Origin: Ampullaceana balthica
Lineage: Eukaryota > Mollusca > Gastropoda > Lymnaeidae
DNA: 64,000 nucleotides
Reading direction: 5' to 3'
Assembly (NCBI GenBank): GCA_944989445.1
Contig: CALYLW010000017.1
Coordinates: 444,001-508,000 of the forward strand
Shown here: piece by piece, positions 36,238 through 61,544 of the stretch
How positions within the stretch are numbered: the stretch's first letter is position 1
Layout of the letters: the number at the start of each line of letters is the position of its first letter
The notes under the pieces: generated by a model
Told to the model about the DNA's origin: nothing
The model's input: only the letters and a program-made list of their open reading frames with translations
Databases searched by the model: none
Translations under genes and position numbers: made by a program

Positions 36238-37773
36238 TAAAAGGGCGGCAAATTGGAGACCGCACCGGGCGGCAAAAGTTCTAGCTACGCCACTGAGTAA
36301 AACGGAGTCAAGGCTATCCTTCGTGAGAGGTACAGTGTTGCTCATTATGTGCCGTGCACAGCTCATTCCCTTAATTTGGTTGGGAAAAGTGCTTCTGGAG
36401 GTTGTCCTGCAGCAACCAGATTTTTTTTTGCCTCCTGCAAAATATTTATACCTGGCTTATTGAATCTACTCATCGTTGGCAGGTACTTGAAGAACACCTG
36501 AAAGGCTTACCTGTTAACAAAGCCTTGTCTGACACAAGATGGTCAGCCCGACATGATGCTGTAAGGAATGTTAATAAACCTGAGAATATTGCAGCACTGG
36601 AAGAATTAGCAACTTACGAAAATCATCCGCGTGACAGACGATTTAAAGCAGAAGAATTTCGGAAGGAACTTGACCAACTGGAAGTCGCTATTTTAATTAA
36701 AATTTGGGACGCAATTTTAGAAAGATTTCAGAAAACGAATTTATCCCATAAGAAGCCAGGACTATCCTTGAATTCAGCCATCCATTTGTTGAAATCTCAA
36801 GTTGAGTTTGTTAAAATACAGCTTCACTACGTTCTGAATTTGATTCCTATGAAGAAAAAGGAAATGACAAGTCCGTGGAGAAAGAGTATAAACAATCTTC
36901 AATACGATCAATGAAGAGAAAGTGTCAGTTTGATGAAAGGCCATAAGCCGAAACAGTATTTTTCCCGAGACAAAAATTCAAGATTGAGGTATTTCTGGTA
37001 ATCATTGACAAACTTTCTTCAGCCCTACTACATCGGCTAGACGCATATAAATACATCCATAAGAAATTTGGCTTTCTTACAAACCTATAACTGAGCTCAG
37101 GAATGACGCCATCCGATGGGCAGCAGCCAAGTTAATGAAGAATATTCAAATGATTTGGAAGACTGTTTTCCTTCAGAATGAGTCCAATTTTCAGAACCCT
37201 TCAAAAAATTTATTGTGCAACCCCAGGCTCAGGGTCAGGAACATGAAGTAGCAAAGTGCGAAACTCAAAAATGTTGCTGTTTTTGAATGAGCAAAAATTT
37301 ACACAGTCCTTTCCTAATGTACAAATCGCACTTCGCATTTATCTTTTAATGATGCCATTAAACAACAGCGGAGAGCGATCATTTTCAAAGTTTAAAAGAA
37401 TACAAAATAAAGTTTGAAGTTGCATGGGACAACAAAGACTGCGTATGCTCTCTCTCTAATGAGCATTGAAAGGGAACTTGTAAGCTCACTTAGCTTTACT
37501 GACTTGATGGATAACTTCACCATGAGAAAAGTTCGCAAACGGAAGTTCTAGGTTAAAATAAATAATAAATAAATATTTTAATAAATTTTCGAGTCATATA
37601 ACTGTATATTAATTCAATTGACATCTATTAAAATTTTTGTCTTATTACATTCTGCCCTAAAAGTTACAGTCTTCTATTAGCTGCTAGCAATCATTTATTT
37701 AAATGGACTCTGGCTGTATAGAGCCCAAGTTTGAATTGCAGCCGTGAAGTCTTAATCCACCCCTGGGGTAAAC

Positions 37774-38189
37774 ACATCTTCCACACACACACACACACGC
37801 ACGCTCACACGTAAGCACATACACACACACTCAAACACGGTGTAATTCTTTTCACGGTCATAGTCACCCTCCACATTTACTCAACTGCGCCCCTTATTGT
37901 AATTTTGAGCAATAAGAATATTCCTGTAAATTGGTACCTAGGCGTATGTATGTGTATTCTCCCTTTCTTTTGAATTTTGGGAACAAGTTCAAATGGAAGC
38001 AGACGTGGCAAGTATATAACTTTTTAAAAATTCATCCACACTGTCATTAAATGACATTATATATCATTACATTTGGTGAAAGAACATGACATTTTCGTGT
38101 TGACATTCATTTACACATCAACTAAAAATTTGAGCATTTGAAAAATAACCTTGATTATCGTTTAACAGCCTGTCATTTTGGAATTAAAC
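37774..38189. repeat. CA-rich microsatellite and AT-rich spacer
   Basis: Degenerate (CA)n runs from about 37780 to 37835, followed by AT-rich DNA without recognisable features. Confidence 0.7.
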
Positions 38190-38632
38190 AACCCCGTAAA
38201 AATAAAGTTTTTGACTATAAATCCCTTATTTTTGAGACATAACTAAAAGTATTTATCATGTTCAAACGCAACAAACATTAAAATTTACAGACTGAAACTG
38301 CCTTAACTCCCCTTTGCTGTAAAACGAAAAAAAGGGGGGGGGGAGTTCTGGTCACCGATCGCTGGACTGAACTCAGCGTGACACGTAAAATTTAAACAAA
38401 AGCACGCCGCTACATATAGTAATAAAAGTGCATTAATTTAAATACGGTACGTTCGATCAATCTGAAACTTTGATACAATGCATCGTTAGGTGACACGAGT
38501 CTATGTGCAAAATTTCAGCTCGATAGCATCACGGGAAATGTGTCATTTTTGACTTTTGTTTTTCCGCCCGCCCGCGAACGACAGACAGAGAGAGATGACG
38601 ACAAGATTTCGAAGTTAATATAAGGGATTTAA
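38190..38632 (-). repeat. Dispersed palindrome-containing repeat, copy R3 (inverted)
   Basis: This is the only copy outside a gene and the only one on the minus strand. It runs from ACCCCGTAAAAATAAAG through GACTATAAATCCC to TTAATATAAGGGATTTAA. The internal arms are CTGAAACTTTG and CAAAATTTCAG, so one arm has diverged by a base. Confidence 0.85.
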
Positions 38633-38664
38633 TAAATAACCCCGTAAAAACAACGTTTGTCAAT

Positions 38665-39626
38665 AAAAATTAAAATTTATGATGTCATAAGTAACACTTA
38701 TTAAACGTTCTTGTTGAAAATCTAAATAACACTAGAATGTCTCCTTTATATGTATCATCTTTTAACCAACTACGCAAAAAGACAAGTGTGTTGACATTAT
38801 TGGTTCAAGTGATGAGCGGGTCTAATTGACAACATAACCAGCTGTGCTGAACAATCATTCACATTGAACTGAGGTAACTGGTATGCACAAAACGGTCTTG
38901 GCAAGGAATGACATTATCGGATATTGGTGTTCATTAAGTTTCCACCACTGTAGAGGGTTAATGGATTCAGGTACTTTCATCTCCATTTTGTAACGCAGTA
39001 GTTCATCAGAAGAGCTGTCGTCATTTTCTGTCTCTGAGTCAGACTCCATTACTGCCATTTGCTTAATACGCTTTTCATTTGGTTTGATAAGTAGGGGGCC
39101 GGCCATAAAGTACGACACGCTCCAGAGGGGGGTAGGGGTGTAAGAAAGTGTGACAGTTTGTGACAGGGGGGAGGGGGGTCCAGCCATGTGTGACGTCACG
39201 CTGTTTTATATTTAAATTTTGATTATTTTGTAAATAAAAAACAACACTTTGGTTAGAATGTGTGACGTACTTTAGGGGGGGGGGTCCGAGATGTGTGACA
39301 GTTTGTGACAAGGGGTAGGGGGGTAAAATGGTCAAAAATAGCGTGACGTACTTTATGGACGGCCCCTAGCCGAAGTGTTAGAACCATGGTAGGCAAACTT
39401 TATCAACATTTTGAACATTCCCGTCAGTCAATAGTTTAAAACCAAAATGTTCGTGTAATCGTCAGGAAATTTGTTATTATTTATCGGCCGCTATTTTTTA
39501 TTATTTTTTAAAAACTTTTTGGCTTCCAATAATTTGTAAGGGATTGGTCGATTAATCGGTAAAAATAATTTAATCGTTAATTTTTTTAATGATTAATCGA
39601 GAAATTAATCGTTAATTTCCACAGCC
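38665..39626 (-). mobile_element. Degraded hAT (ZBED-like) element, copy B, with transposase remnant
   Basis: This copy matches 1-717 at both ends. On the minus strand between about 39060 and 38858 it encodes an acidic stretch followed by INPLQWWKLNEHQYPIMSFL and AKTVLCIPVTS, the N-terminal part of a hAT C-terminal dimerisation domain, which then breaks off. A Harbinger-like MITE splits it at 39095-39366. The end has repeated ATTAATCG motifs. A short (AAT)n microsatellite follows at 39627-39656. Confidence 0.78.
39095..39366. mobile_element. Harbinger-like MITE, GGGGCCGTCC family, copy 2
   Basis: Terminal segments GGGGGCCGGCCATAAAGT and ACTTTATGGACGGCCCC are inverted and are flanked by TAG on both sides (39092-39094 and 39367-39369). 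The interior alternates G-rich tracts with GTGTGACAGTTTGTGACA motifs. It is inserted in hAT copy B. Confidence 0.75.
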
Positions 39627-39629
39627 ATA

Positions 39630-39660
<31 letters not shown>

Positions 39661-40335
39661 TCAAATAAAAGGACTTGTTATATGAGGACTAAATATGTGA
39701 TTTTTCTCATGCAAAGTAAAGAGCCAACATTTTCATACTGTAATACACCTTAAGTTCTCATCTTTAATGGATATAGTGATAAACGTTAATAAACACGAAT
39801 TTATGTCTTTAATTTCTGCTATATTTTTCAGGTTAAGCGCTCCATTTGTTTTCAAAACTTTATTTTCTGTCGTTTGTCCTTCAAAAACTCGTAGTGGATC
39901 TGACGCCCATGGGTCACAAAATCCCAAGGTGTGCCACTGCATAAGCTTGTACTTTTACAATACAATTGTTAAGAGAAAATATTCGCAAAAGGGATATATT
40001 ACCTGAGAATCAGAGGATGAAAAATGAAAATGAATGAAATGTTTTAAAAATATTGTTTTAATTAATCCACAGACAAATATATATTATTGTACTAAAATTC
40101 TATTATCAGGTAGCTTATCTTATGACCTTATGTAGTGTTTAGTGTATTATTTTTATTTCTTTCAAATCCTTTTTGTTGCGCACATAATTTGATGGGTATT
40201 TTCATAATAGGTGTCCTTTTTTTAAATTTATAGATACATGTAAAATAATCTTTTTTAAGGCATTAAAATATTAATATAATAATAACACGATACTTTTCTC
40301 CAAATAAAACAATCGGATGTTCCGGTTAGTGAATT
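39627..40335. other. AT-rich intergenic DNA upstream of MCM5
   Basis: It starts with an (AAT)n microsatellite (39627-39656). Short frames around 39733-40006 on both strands have no recognisable similarity. No further element was identified. Confidence 0.4.
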
Positions 40336-40355
40336 GCGGGAAAATATCCGCGCCC
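40336..40355 (+). promoter_or_regulatory. E2F-type site upstream of MCM5
   Basis: GCGGGAAA at 40336-40343 fits the E2F consensus (TTTSSCGC in reverse) and is followed by CCGCGCCC. It lies about 90 bp upstream of the MCM5 ATG in otherwise AT-rich DNA. MCM genes are classical E2F targets in animals, so G1/S control is the expected function. This is inferred from the motif and its position. Confidence 0.65.
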
Positions 40356-40431
40356 ATTATCTCTTTTTATTACCTTTTTTCACTGCCTGAAAATATTTAG
40401 TATTTAGTTTTAATAAATATATTAAATACAA

Positions 40432-53896
<13,465 letters not shown>

Positions 53897-54535
53897 AAGA
53901 GAAAAAAAAACAGAACTGTTTCATTGTTTCTACTATGGCTGTTAATAATAAGTGTAAATCATAAACTCTTGATTATTAAAATATTTGACAGTTGCCAACA
54001 ACATATTATAGTGTCAATTATTTAGAGTTCAGGTTTAAGAAAAGACCTAAGTGTTTCATAACCAATAAAAGTTAGCTATCATACTAGCTGGAGTTTTTTT
54101 TTCTTCTTCTTTTTCAATAGGCAAATTATTTAATTTGGTGCTTAAGTCCAAGAAAGGGTAATTAGATTTTTTGTGTATTTTGTCCTGAAACCAGAACCAA
54201 GCCAAAAATTAAAAATTATTTTAGACTTCATTCAGAGCTGAAACCAACAAAATTTGTATAATTTAGCACAAAATAAAAAATATTGTCATGAAACCATAAT
54301 GTAATGTTGAGTTTTAACATTATCAATACTTAATCATCAGCTTATATGTAATATAATAATTATCATTACCTAGTCACTTGAATTGGAGTAGGAGCATGTT
54401 AGGTCATCTATTTTAAAGATTTGTGTTTGTCTTTTTAGAATGTTAGTTTCATTTGTTTACAAAATATCTTAAATTTCAGATAGTCTTTACTTACATCAGT
54501 TTATTACTCTAAAAATGTTTTGTCATGAGTGAAGA

Positions 54536-55858
54536 CAGGGTTGCCAGATTGTAATTTGGGTAAAAAGCCAAATGACTGCCAAAAAAAGGCCAAACTTTTG
54601 TTATATGAAAAATGTCAACAAAAGTGACGTCACGCACCTAGGGGGCGGGAGGGGGTCATAGATTTGTGGCGAGGGGGGGGTGCTTTTAAGAACTGTGTCG
54701 TCATATTGGAAAGGGTCTAGGTCTTGATTACGTGTGACGAGGGGTGGGGGTGGAAATACATTGAAAAATCGTGTGACGTCATTTATGGACGGCTCATAAC
54801 CGCTGAAAATTATTTAAAATGAAGGTAGAACCCGGAGAAAAAGTATAATAAATGTGTAAATTCCAATGTTTGTATGTATGGTTGTACTCACAAAATAAAT
54901 AGACTATGATACTAACATACAAATTTGAAAGAAAAGCTTCAGGTCATCCTTTTCCTCTAGACTGCTATTTGCAGTATTATTATAAACTTTATCATATGTC
55001 AAGTCATCAAGCATTCTTGGTGACATGAGAAACTCCTTACTGCATTTTTAAAACAAAAGCTCATGGTACTTGTCTCTTATCCGACCACCAAAAAGTTTTT
55101 AATTTTTTTGAGGGGTATTAACTGCTGGAAACCCTGCGAAACTTAGGCTATTACAATTTACACATTACTACTAAATAAATGTAAATATAATTTTATATCT
55201 ATAATATGACGTGAAGTCCCGTTGTGGCGTTTATTTGGGTCCTTTACTGATTTCCATGGCCGCTCGATTAGTTGGGTGTTAGCAACGGTAATAGGATCAA
55301 CGAAATGTAGGCTGTGATTCACGGTTTCGTGAGTGTAATCCATGCCGAATTAAAAAAATAAATAGTGATATTATATTACAATTGATAATAGATAAGGCAA
55401 CCTATATTTTTTAATGGCAACTTTCTTTTATTTATCGTTTAGATTGTTTTTAATCAGTGTTCTTATTCTTGTCAAATTTCAATATAGTTAAATTAATAAG
55501 GTGAATATAGTGAATAGTCAATCTTGTTAAGTATAATTTATTTGATACTATATTAGTATGGCTTATAAATAATATGTATATTATTTACAACAGTTAATAC
55601 AAATAATAAAAATAATTTTAAAAATCTTGGTGGTCGGATAACAGACAAGTACCAAGCTCAGCCCTGACTCTAACAATAGCGTCTAAAAGTGTGAGCTGCA
55701 TGCTATATCTGGCTTTTTCTAAATAGCCTCCTCGTTAAGCTTTTTAAAAACTTTTCAATGTCTAACATACACGTTAGCTATTCAAAGATAGAAAATAATT
55801 AATAAGGTTATTGACTTATTGGCGAATTTTAATATTTTTTTTTGTGATTATGATTATT

Positions 55859-55893
<35 letters not shown>

Positions 55894-56027
55894 GCTAAAA
55901 GGCCCCCAAAAAAATTTGAGGCCAAACCACCTGAAAAAGGCCAAATAAAAAAATTTGAGGCCAAACCACCTGAAAAAAGGCCACATTTTCAAAATTTGGC
56001 CTTAAAAAGGCCAATCTGGTCACCCTG
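54536..56027. mobile_element. hAT-type element with perfect 8-bp duplication, containing other elements
   Basis: Inverted ends CAGGGTTGCCAGATT and AATCTGGTCACCCTG are flanked by AGTGAAGA at 54528-54535 and 56028-56035. Subterminal AAAAAGGCCAAA-like motifs recur at both ends. Inside lie a truncated Harbinger-like MITE (about 54615-54800), a Merlin remnant (55065-55653) and a (TA)n run (about 55857-55878). It has no hAT transposase frame. Confidence 0.88.
55065..55653 (-). mobile_element. Merlin (ISXO2/IS1016-like) transposon remnant
   Basis: Inverted ends GGTACTTGTCTCTTATCCG and CGGATAACAGACAAGTACC are flanked by AAGCTCAT (55057-55064) and AAGCTCAG (55654-55661), an imperfect 8-bp duplication. 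The minus strand at 55343-55158 encodes NHSLHFVDPITVANTQLIE followed by RPWKSVKDPNKRHNGTSRH, which is the C-terminal HTQ-IE-W region of ISXO2-like DDE transposases. The rest of the enzyme is deleted. Confidence 0.85.
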
Positions 56028-56035
56028 AGTGAAGA

Positions 56036-59000
56036 TGTGGAGTTTTAGTTCAGTAAATACAGTTTCCTTAATTTAAAAAATATTCTGCAACTTGCTAAAT
56101 TAAATTTTGTTACAGATGCCTATTATTAATGTGGTTTTGCCTATTATTGTCAATGACAACTTTTTGAGCATGATAAATGTCAATAAATGAATTTAATTGA
56201 ATAAGATTAGGCTTTTCAAATTTCAATTTCTGAACGTTTATTTTTTAAAAAAATAATTGAAATGTAATTTTAAATTATTAATTTTTTTAAAAATCACAAT
56301 ATATACCTTTGTTCATACAAGTTTTTAATTTATCATAATAGCAATAATGTATTACCATCCCTCAAGTCTTAACAAACTACCTTAACCCAATTGCAATTTT
56401 AGTTTTTTAAATATTTGACAAATAGGTAATCATGCAGCTTCAAAGGATTAGTCCTATATTTATTAACAGGTTTCAAATTTGGCTAGCCAACGGTTTGATC
56501 AGATGTAGATAGAACAATACTGACTCATAAGAAGCATAATTGAATAAGACTCAAGTTTTCAAAATATAACCATCATAAGATAATTTTATTTGAATAGTTC
56601 ACCATACATAAATTTACATGAACTACATAAAAGGAGTAACACTTTAATGAATGGAGAATACAGAACAATGTGAAATTAATTTAACAAAGTAAACATTGAA
56701 TGATAACTAATCTAATTTGAAATATACAATAAAATGGGTCACTGTAATCATACCAGGGAGAAGATTTAAAATTATTAATTCACTGAAGTATTGTGTTAAA
56801 TGTTTTCTAATAATTTTGGTCATAGTGAACAAACAAATATTTTACAAAGTGAAGTTGGACAAAGTGAATATAAAAATTGCTATTAGAACAAAGAATGGAC
56901 ACATTTCATGAAATGCATAACACTATTGTCCAATTGTTGAGAATTATTTGTATTTACACATGAATCACACATTTTAACACAAAATTTGCATTTTACTTAA
57001 TTATCAAGGCAACCATTGCAATAAACATGAGTTTTTATTTACCTTGCATATTTCAAGACTATTGAATTTCTCTACAAACAAGTTTAAATAAAACAAAATA
57101 CGCCCTTTAACTTCAAACTTGACATGTTTAGATACTTAACTAAGATCTCAATAACCGAGTAAAAACAAAAAAATTCTTAAAATGTAAGTTACAATTACAA
57201 ACCAAAAAAATTGTATACGGGTTAATGCGAATTTCACCATTTATTACACAAATATTTTTCAAAGAAAGCTGGAGATTTGGAAAAATAAGAAAATAAACCT
57301 TTCTGCAGCACTGTACAATGGCACACAAACTCTTGAGTTATCACTTTTTAAATTATCAATGCTACACAATTAATTTAGATCAGGTTAAAAAAATCTACAG
57401 TAATTGATATTATTTGTTTAAAAGCCACTGCTGTAATCACAGATATGTTTTGTTATCTGGACAAATAACGTTACAATGCAGTTGTAGAGAAAATTTTAAG
57501 AACCCACTGCAGCATACCATTGAAGATATGTATGGTTTATAACAGAAGCTGTTTCATTAAAATAATATTTCTATTTCTACCTTGAGACTGGTGTGACTTT
57601 CTTACAGTTGGAATTAGAAAACTTTGAAAACAAAACTATCTAGAATAGGGTTTTAAAGCATCATTTCATCCTAGATATTTAATTTAAAAAAAAGTAAGTT
57701 GTATTAATAGATTCATACAGTTTAGAACTTGAATGAAACCTTCATATTTTGATAAGATGACCGTTGGAAAAGCATATACCAGTAAGACTTCTGTACTTAC
57801 ACAGCTGTGGAAGGTGGGCCATAACACCTGTGAGATAAGTGTAAGTGCTTTTCAACTCAAGGGGGTTGCATTTGCCCTTAAAACTTCTCTACCCGCAAAG
57901 TAAGGTTTCTTGGCCCATTTGTGATAAAAACGTTAAATTATAATGCGGATACCGAGTGTCAACTTACAAGCCACCCACAGTAAAATTCTGTAACTTTAGA
58001 CTGTTCAACTAACTCCGTACAAACTATACAATATGACAATAACTTCAAACAAAACTGAATTGTTCAAGGAGTCAAAAAGATGAGATTTTAAGTTTCAGTT
58101 GTAGCATAAAGTTAGAAGTTCATGGGACATTAAATAGTGTAATACATTTTCATTTCAATATTAATTTCGGGAGAAGAAAAAAGATGTTTGAGAAAATGAC
58201 AATTTTTAAATATCTGTACTAGTATTTCCTTAGATTATTGTGACGAGGAAGACAAATGTCCATTATTTTTGATTCATTCGTTGCACATGATAAACAGCTA
58301 TCAAGAGTAGATCTGTTCAAAAAGAGTTTCATTTTATAAAGAATAAGAGGCCTTCACTTAGCACTTCTGCTATCTGAAATTCAGGTTACTGCATCCATCA
58401 GATGTAGGTAAATTCTCTATTTCATACACCTCCATCAAGGAGAGGCACATGAGGCTCAATAAAATAACCTTTGATATAATGGTGTTAGTGTTAGTAATCA
58501 TCATATTTATTAAAAATTAAAGCTAATTCAACAATGGTTGTACCATACATTTACATACCATAGGGAGAAACACAACAGCATATTTACATGAACAGTAACA
58601 AGCCATGCATGGTGGCAAGTCGTACTTATGAAAGTTTTACATTTAAAAACTTCTTGTGTTTAAAAATTCAAATGAGAAAAGAAAAAGAGCAATCCTGCAA
58701 ATGTGTGTTCGCTAACTGATTCCTCACAAACACATTGATTATTCTAAAACAAATAAATAGTTTTAAAAATGAATTGAAAGTCTCCGCCATGGTTTTAGAA
58801 GAGGTTTTGAGGAAGTCTACTGACCACATAAAGAAGAGAAATGAAATGAGCTGGAAAGAGAAGCTAAGAGGAGAGAAAAACATAAGGCATTTTACAGACC
58901 AGAGGTAAACCAAAAACATTTATCGATGGCACTAGCCAATTAAGAAAATCAAAGAAGTTTTGTCTGGTAGTCTACATTGGTTTAGGAGATATTGGGATTA

Positions 59001-59898
59001 ATAATTACGTGTCCATTTATTATAATGTTGAGGGTAAATTTTGACATAAGTGTTTTCCATGAACAAAAATGAGCTTCATAATTTTACTGAAAACTCAGTA
59101 GAACTTTATTTTGTAACTTAATAAGATATTTAAAAAATTATAATTTAGAAAATAATGAGACTGAAATTCAAAAAGATGTTAACTTTGGGAGAGATATCTA
59201 AAATTAAATATTTGATAACCATATTTTTGATCACCATATCCCTTACAAAAATAATATTTTATATTAAAATTTCAGAAATTTTTTTTTAGTACCTAATGTC
59301 AAATTATCCTCAACATACAAATAAATAGCTCGATGAAAGTATGGTGAAGAGAAGCTCATTTGCAGACTGGTGGCTCACAAGTTGCATGATGATATGTTAA
59401 ATATAATTCCTTAAGGTGGTATTCTTGGCCTCTCATGTAGACCCTATTTTGTGGACAGTTGTAAGTCCTTTTATTGAGATTTAATACATAATAACAGAGA
59501 GAAAAGAGAAGTGGACTAAAGTCCATCACCTTTTCACAGGCTCTTATATGTGAGATGCATAGGATATTCAAAACTCTCATGATGGGGGAGTGGGTCTCAA
59601 ACTCATGTGAATTTCTTTAAATAGGTCTCACTGACCAAAAAAAAACAAAAACATGTTTAACAATTGGACTAAGAGTAAGATGATGGTGTATTAGTCAAAA
59701 CAATTTTTTGCAAATTGAATAAATACTGGTAATACTGGTACTAAACTTCTCATCAAATCAGTTAATTAATTAAAAAAATAACAAAAACAAGTATCTTATT
59801 TAATTTGCATAAATATGTATCAGTAGTGGATGATACCTGTTAGAGGCCCCTGGTCCAAAGAAATGTGTCATTGAAACAACAAAAAACCCATTCTGTTT
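56036..59898. other. AT-rich intergenic/probable 3' UTR region, no gene seen
   Basis: This is nearly 3.9 kb without a convincing coding frame, between MCM5-side transposons and the stop codon of the minus-strand gene at 59899. Part is presumably that gene's 3' UTR. Short frames (e.g. 58668-58919, 59356-59580) have no recognisable content. Confidence 0.45.
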
Positions 59899-61284
59899 TC
59901 ACTCTGAAGCAGAGTCCTTTGGTGTAAGTTTCAGAGTGAGTTTGAGAACTTTGCGATGAGGGTTAGAGTCTGAGCCACTGCTCTCAGCACCAGGCGAGTA
60001 GAGCTGTAGTGGAATGCTGCTGAGTGGCGGCTCAAAGAGAGGCTCCTCTGGATCAGAGATATCCTGGATGCCAGTGCTACCTGCCCGTGAGTGTTTGCTG
60101 CTAGTGCTGCCTCTCTTGGGCTTGGTCTCCTTCTCGGAGCCAGAGGAGCTCTTGTGAGAGTAGGACGCCATGACGGGGGGCGGAGGAGGGGTTGAGTGGG
60201 ACCCCGAGTGGGGCGAGTAGATCGGGCTCATCATGGATGGGGAGTTGTACGCCATGGGCATGTGCTGGGGTGTGGCGGACATGGGGTGAGGCGGAGTGGA
60301 TGCAAAGTTGGACTGCCGCTTTATCTTTATCTTCAGCAGACCTTTCGTGGGGTCAATCATTTTGCTGACGGCCATGGCCTCGGCAGATGCAGGACTCATG
60401 TGACCAGCCCCTAACCTCAGGTGCAGGTCTCCATCAGAATCATCAGAAATATCAGAGTGTGGTGGCAATGGTGGGTTGTGCCTAGGAATTTTTGCAGCTT
60501 TCCTTTTGGAGTCCTCAAACAAATCGGAGATATCCTCGTCCTTCTCCGTGTAGTTGACAGGTTTCCTCCGCCGCAAACCCACCCGGCTTCGCCCGGCCTG
60601 CTCATCTTCTTCTTCTTTCCTCTTCAACTCTTCCTCAACCTCCCTCTGCTTTCGTAGCTTCTCTTCCTCTTCTTCTTGCCGAGCCCTTTCCTTTTTCTCT
60701 TGTCGTTTTTTGGCCTCAAGTTTCTTACTGTACTGAATTTCTTCCTCTAACTGCAAGCGACGCAGTTCAATTTCTTGCTGCCACTATATAAAAAAAAATT
60801 AATCACCAATAATTTTGTTTGATAATAAAGTGTTTTCTTTATCAATTTATATTTAAGAATGGATACAACATTTTTTAGATTCCTGAACTTCAACCTTTAA
60901 AGAATCTTAATATCATTGGTAATAATTAAGAAAAAAAATCAGTGTACAAATGATAGGAACAGACAAAAAATTGAAGTAATAATCGGAAGACTAATTTTTT
61001 ACCTGGGGTTTGGATCTATTTTTGTTTAACTCTTTGATTTGTTCATCCCACTCTTTCAGGCGCTTCTCCTCCGCCTCCTTAAGTCTTTTCTGTCTTTCAG
61101 ATTCCTCCATCTCTAGGCGTTTTCTTTTCTGCTCCTCCTCCTCTCTTCTAAGACTCATTTTCCTCTCTTCCTCTTCTCGCTTCTTCTGCTCTATCGCCTG
61201 TCTGGCCCTTTGCTCTCTCTCCTTTTTCTCACGCTCTTTTTGTTCAAGTAGTTCTCTTTCTCTTCTTTCTTGTTCTAGTTTTTC
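59899..61284 (-). CDS. K/E-rich coiled-coil nuclear-type protein, C-terminal two exons (partial)
   Basis: Two minus-strand exons, 61284-61003 and 60783-59899, encode 388 residues ending at TGA (59899-59901). Splice sites are GT-AG and in phase. About the first 150 residues are a highly charged E/R/K/Q coiled coil. Then come a basic RVGLRRRKPVNYTEKDEDIS motif, a GLLKIKIKRQ segment, a long Pro/Ser/His/Met/Tyr-rich disordered stretch and a C-terminal KVLKLTLKLTPKDSASE. The RRRKPVNY motif and low-complexity tail recall chromatin factors; RSF1-like was considered but cannot be established. Upstream exons are beyond 64000 or were not found. The next intron holds an RTE LINE. Confidence 0.75.
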
Positions 61285-61544
61285 CTGAAATAGGTCGTTC
61301 AAGAAATAATAACAATTACAACTTGAATCACATTGTTTTTACTATGAACAAACACCAAATTTGCTATTAAATATAAAATATGATTACCAATCACTTAAAA
61401 TTTATAGCAAAAGTACAAAGAAAAATCATCATTATGACAGATGTGCTAGAATATATTAATTAAGAATACTTATTAAACTTTCTAAAAATTAACATAAATT
61501 TAAAAGTAGAAATAATAACAGATAAACTATTCTAATTTCTGTTC

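Larger units (their letters stand above)
33220..36295 (+). mobile_element. Second ZMYM1-like hAT element nested in the first
   Basis: Terminal repeats CAGTGGCGTAGCTA and TAGCTACGCCACTG are flanked by TGTAAAAC (33212-33219) and AGTAAAAC (36296-36303), a 7-of-8 duplication. The host transposase reading resumes exactly across the join. Its own transposase fragments include KTRSDAGILLCSMQSFSFLC, MDGIIKEIKERVDEL and a C-terminal RSFSKLKLIKRNYL (hAT dimerisation region, about 34830-34860). The interior holds a MITE at 34507-34693, an RTE LINE fragment at about 35240-35715 and a Harbinger-like MITE at 35854-36237. Confidence 0.9.
32034..37765 (+). mobile_element. ZMYM1-like (DUF4371) hAT transposon relic, outer element of nested stack
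   Basis: Imperfect terminal repeats CTATGGCGGATTAA and TTAATCCACCCCTG are flanked by a perfect 8-bp duplication GGGTAAAC (32026-32033 and 37766-37773). Transposase remnants run left to right across several frames: ALSGRKSSIQIDFNLSKQFE, VLMRIVNVIQFICT, FDTFLAEHI, SYISSTICEELIKQMGQNVL, YFSISVDATPDI and CCGPLYDNAINMSG. After an insertion at 33220-36295 come VKAILRERYSVAHYVPCTAH, LSDTRWSARHDAV and a C-terminal hATC-like LMSIERELVSSLSFTDL. Stops and frameshifts make it inactive. It occupies most of the ARL2-MCM5 intergenic space. Confidence 0.9.

Noticed and set aside
60196..61288. Serine- and phenylalanine-rich plus-strand frames
   Set aside because: They are antisense to the K/E-rich exons; GAR/AAR-rich codons produce open S/F/L frames opposite.
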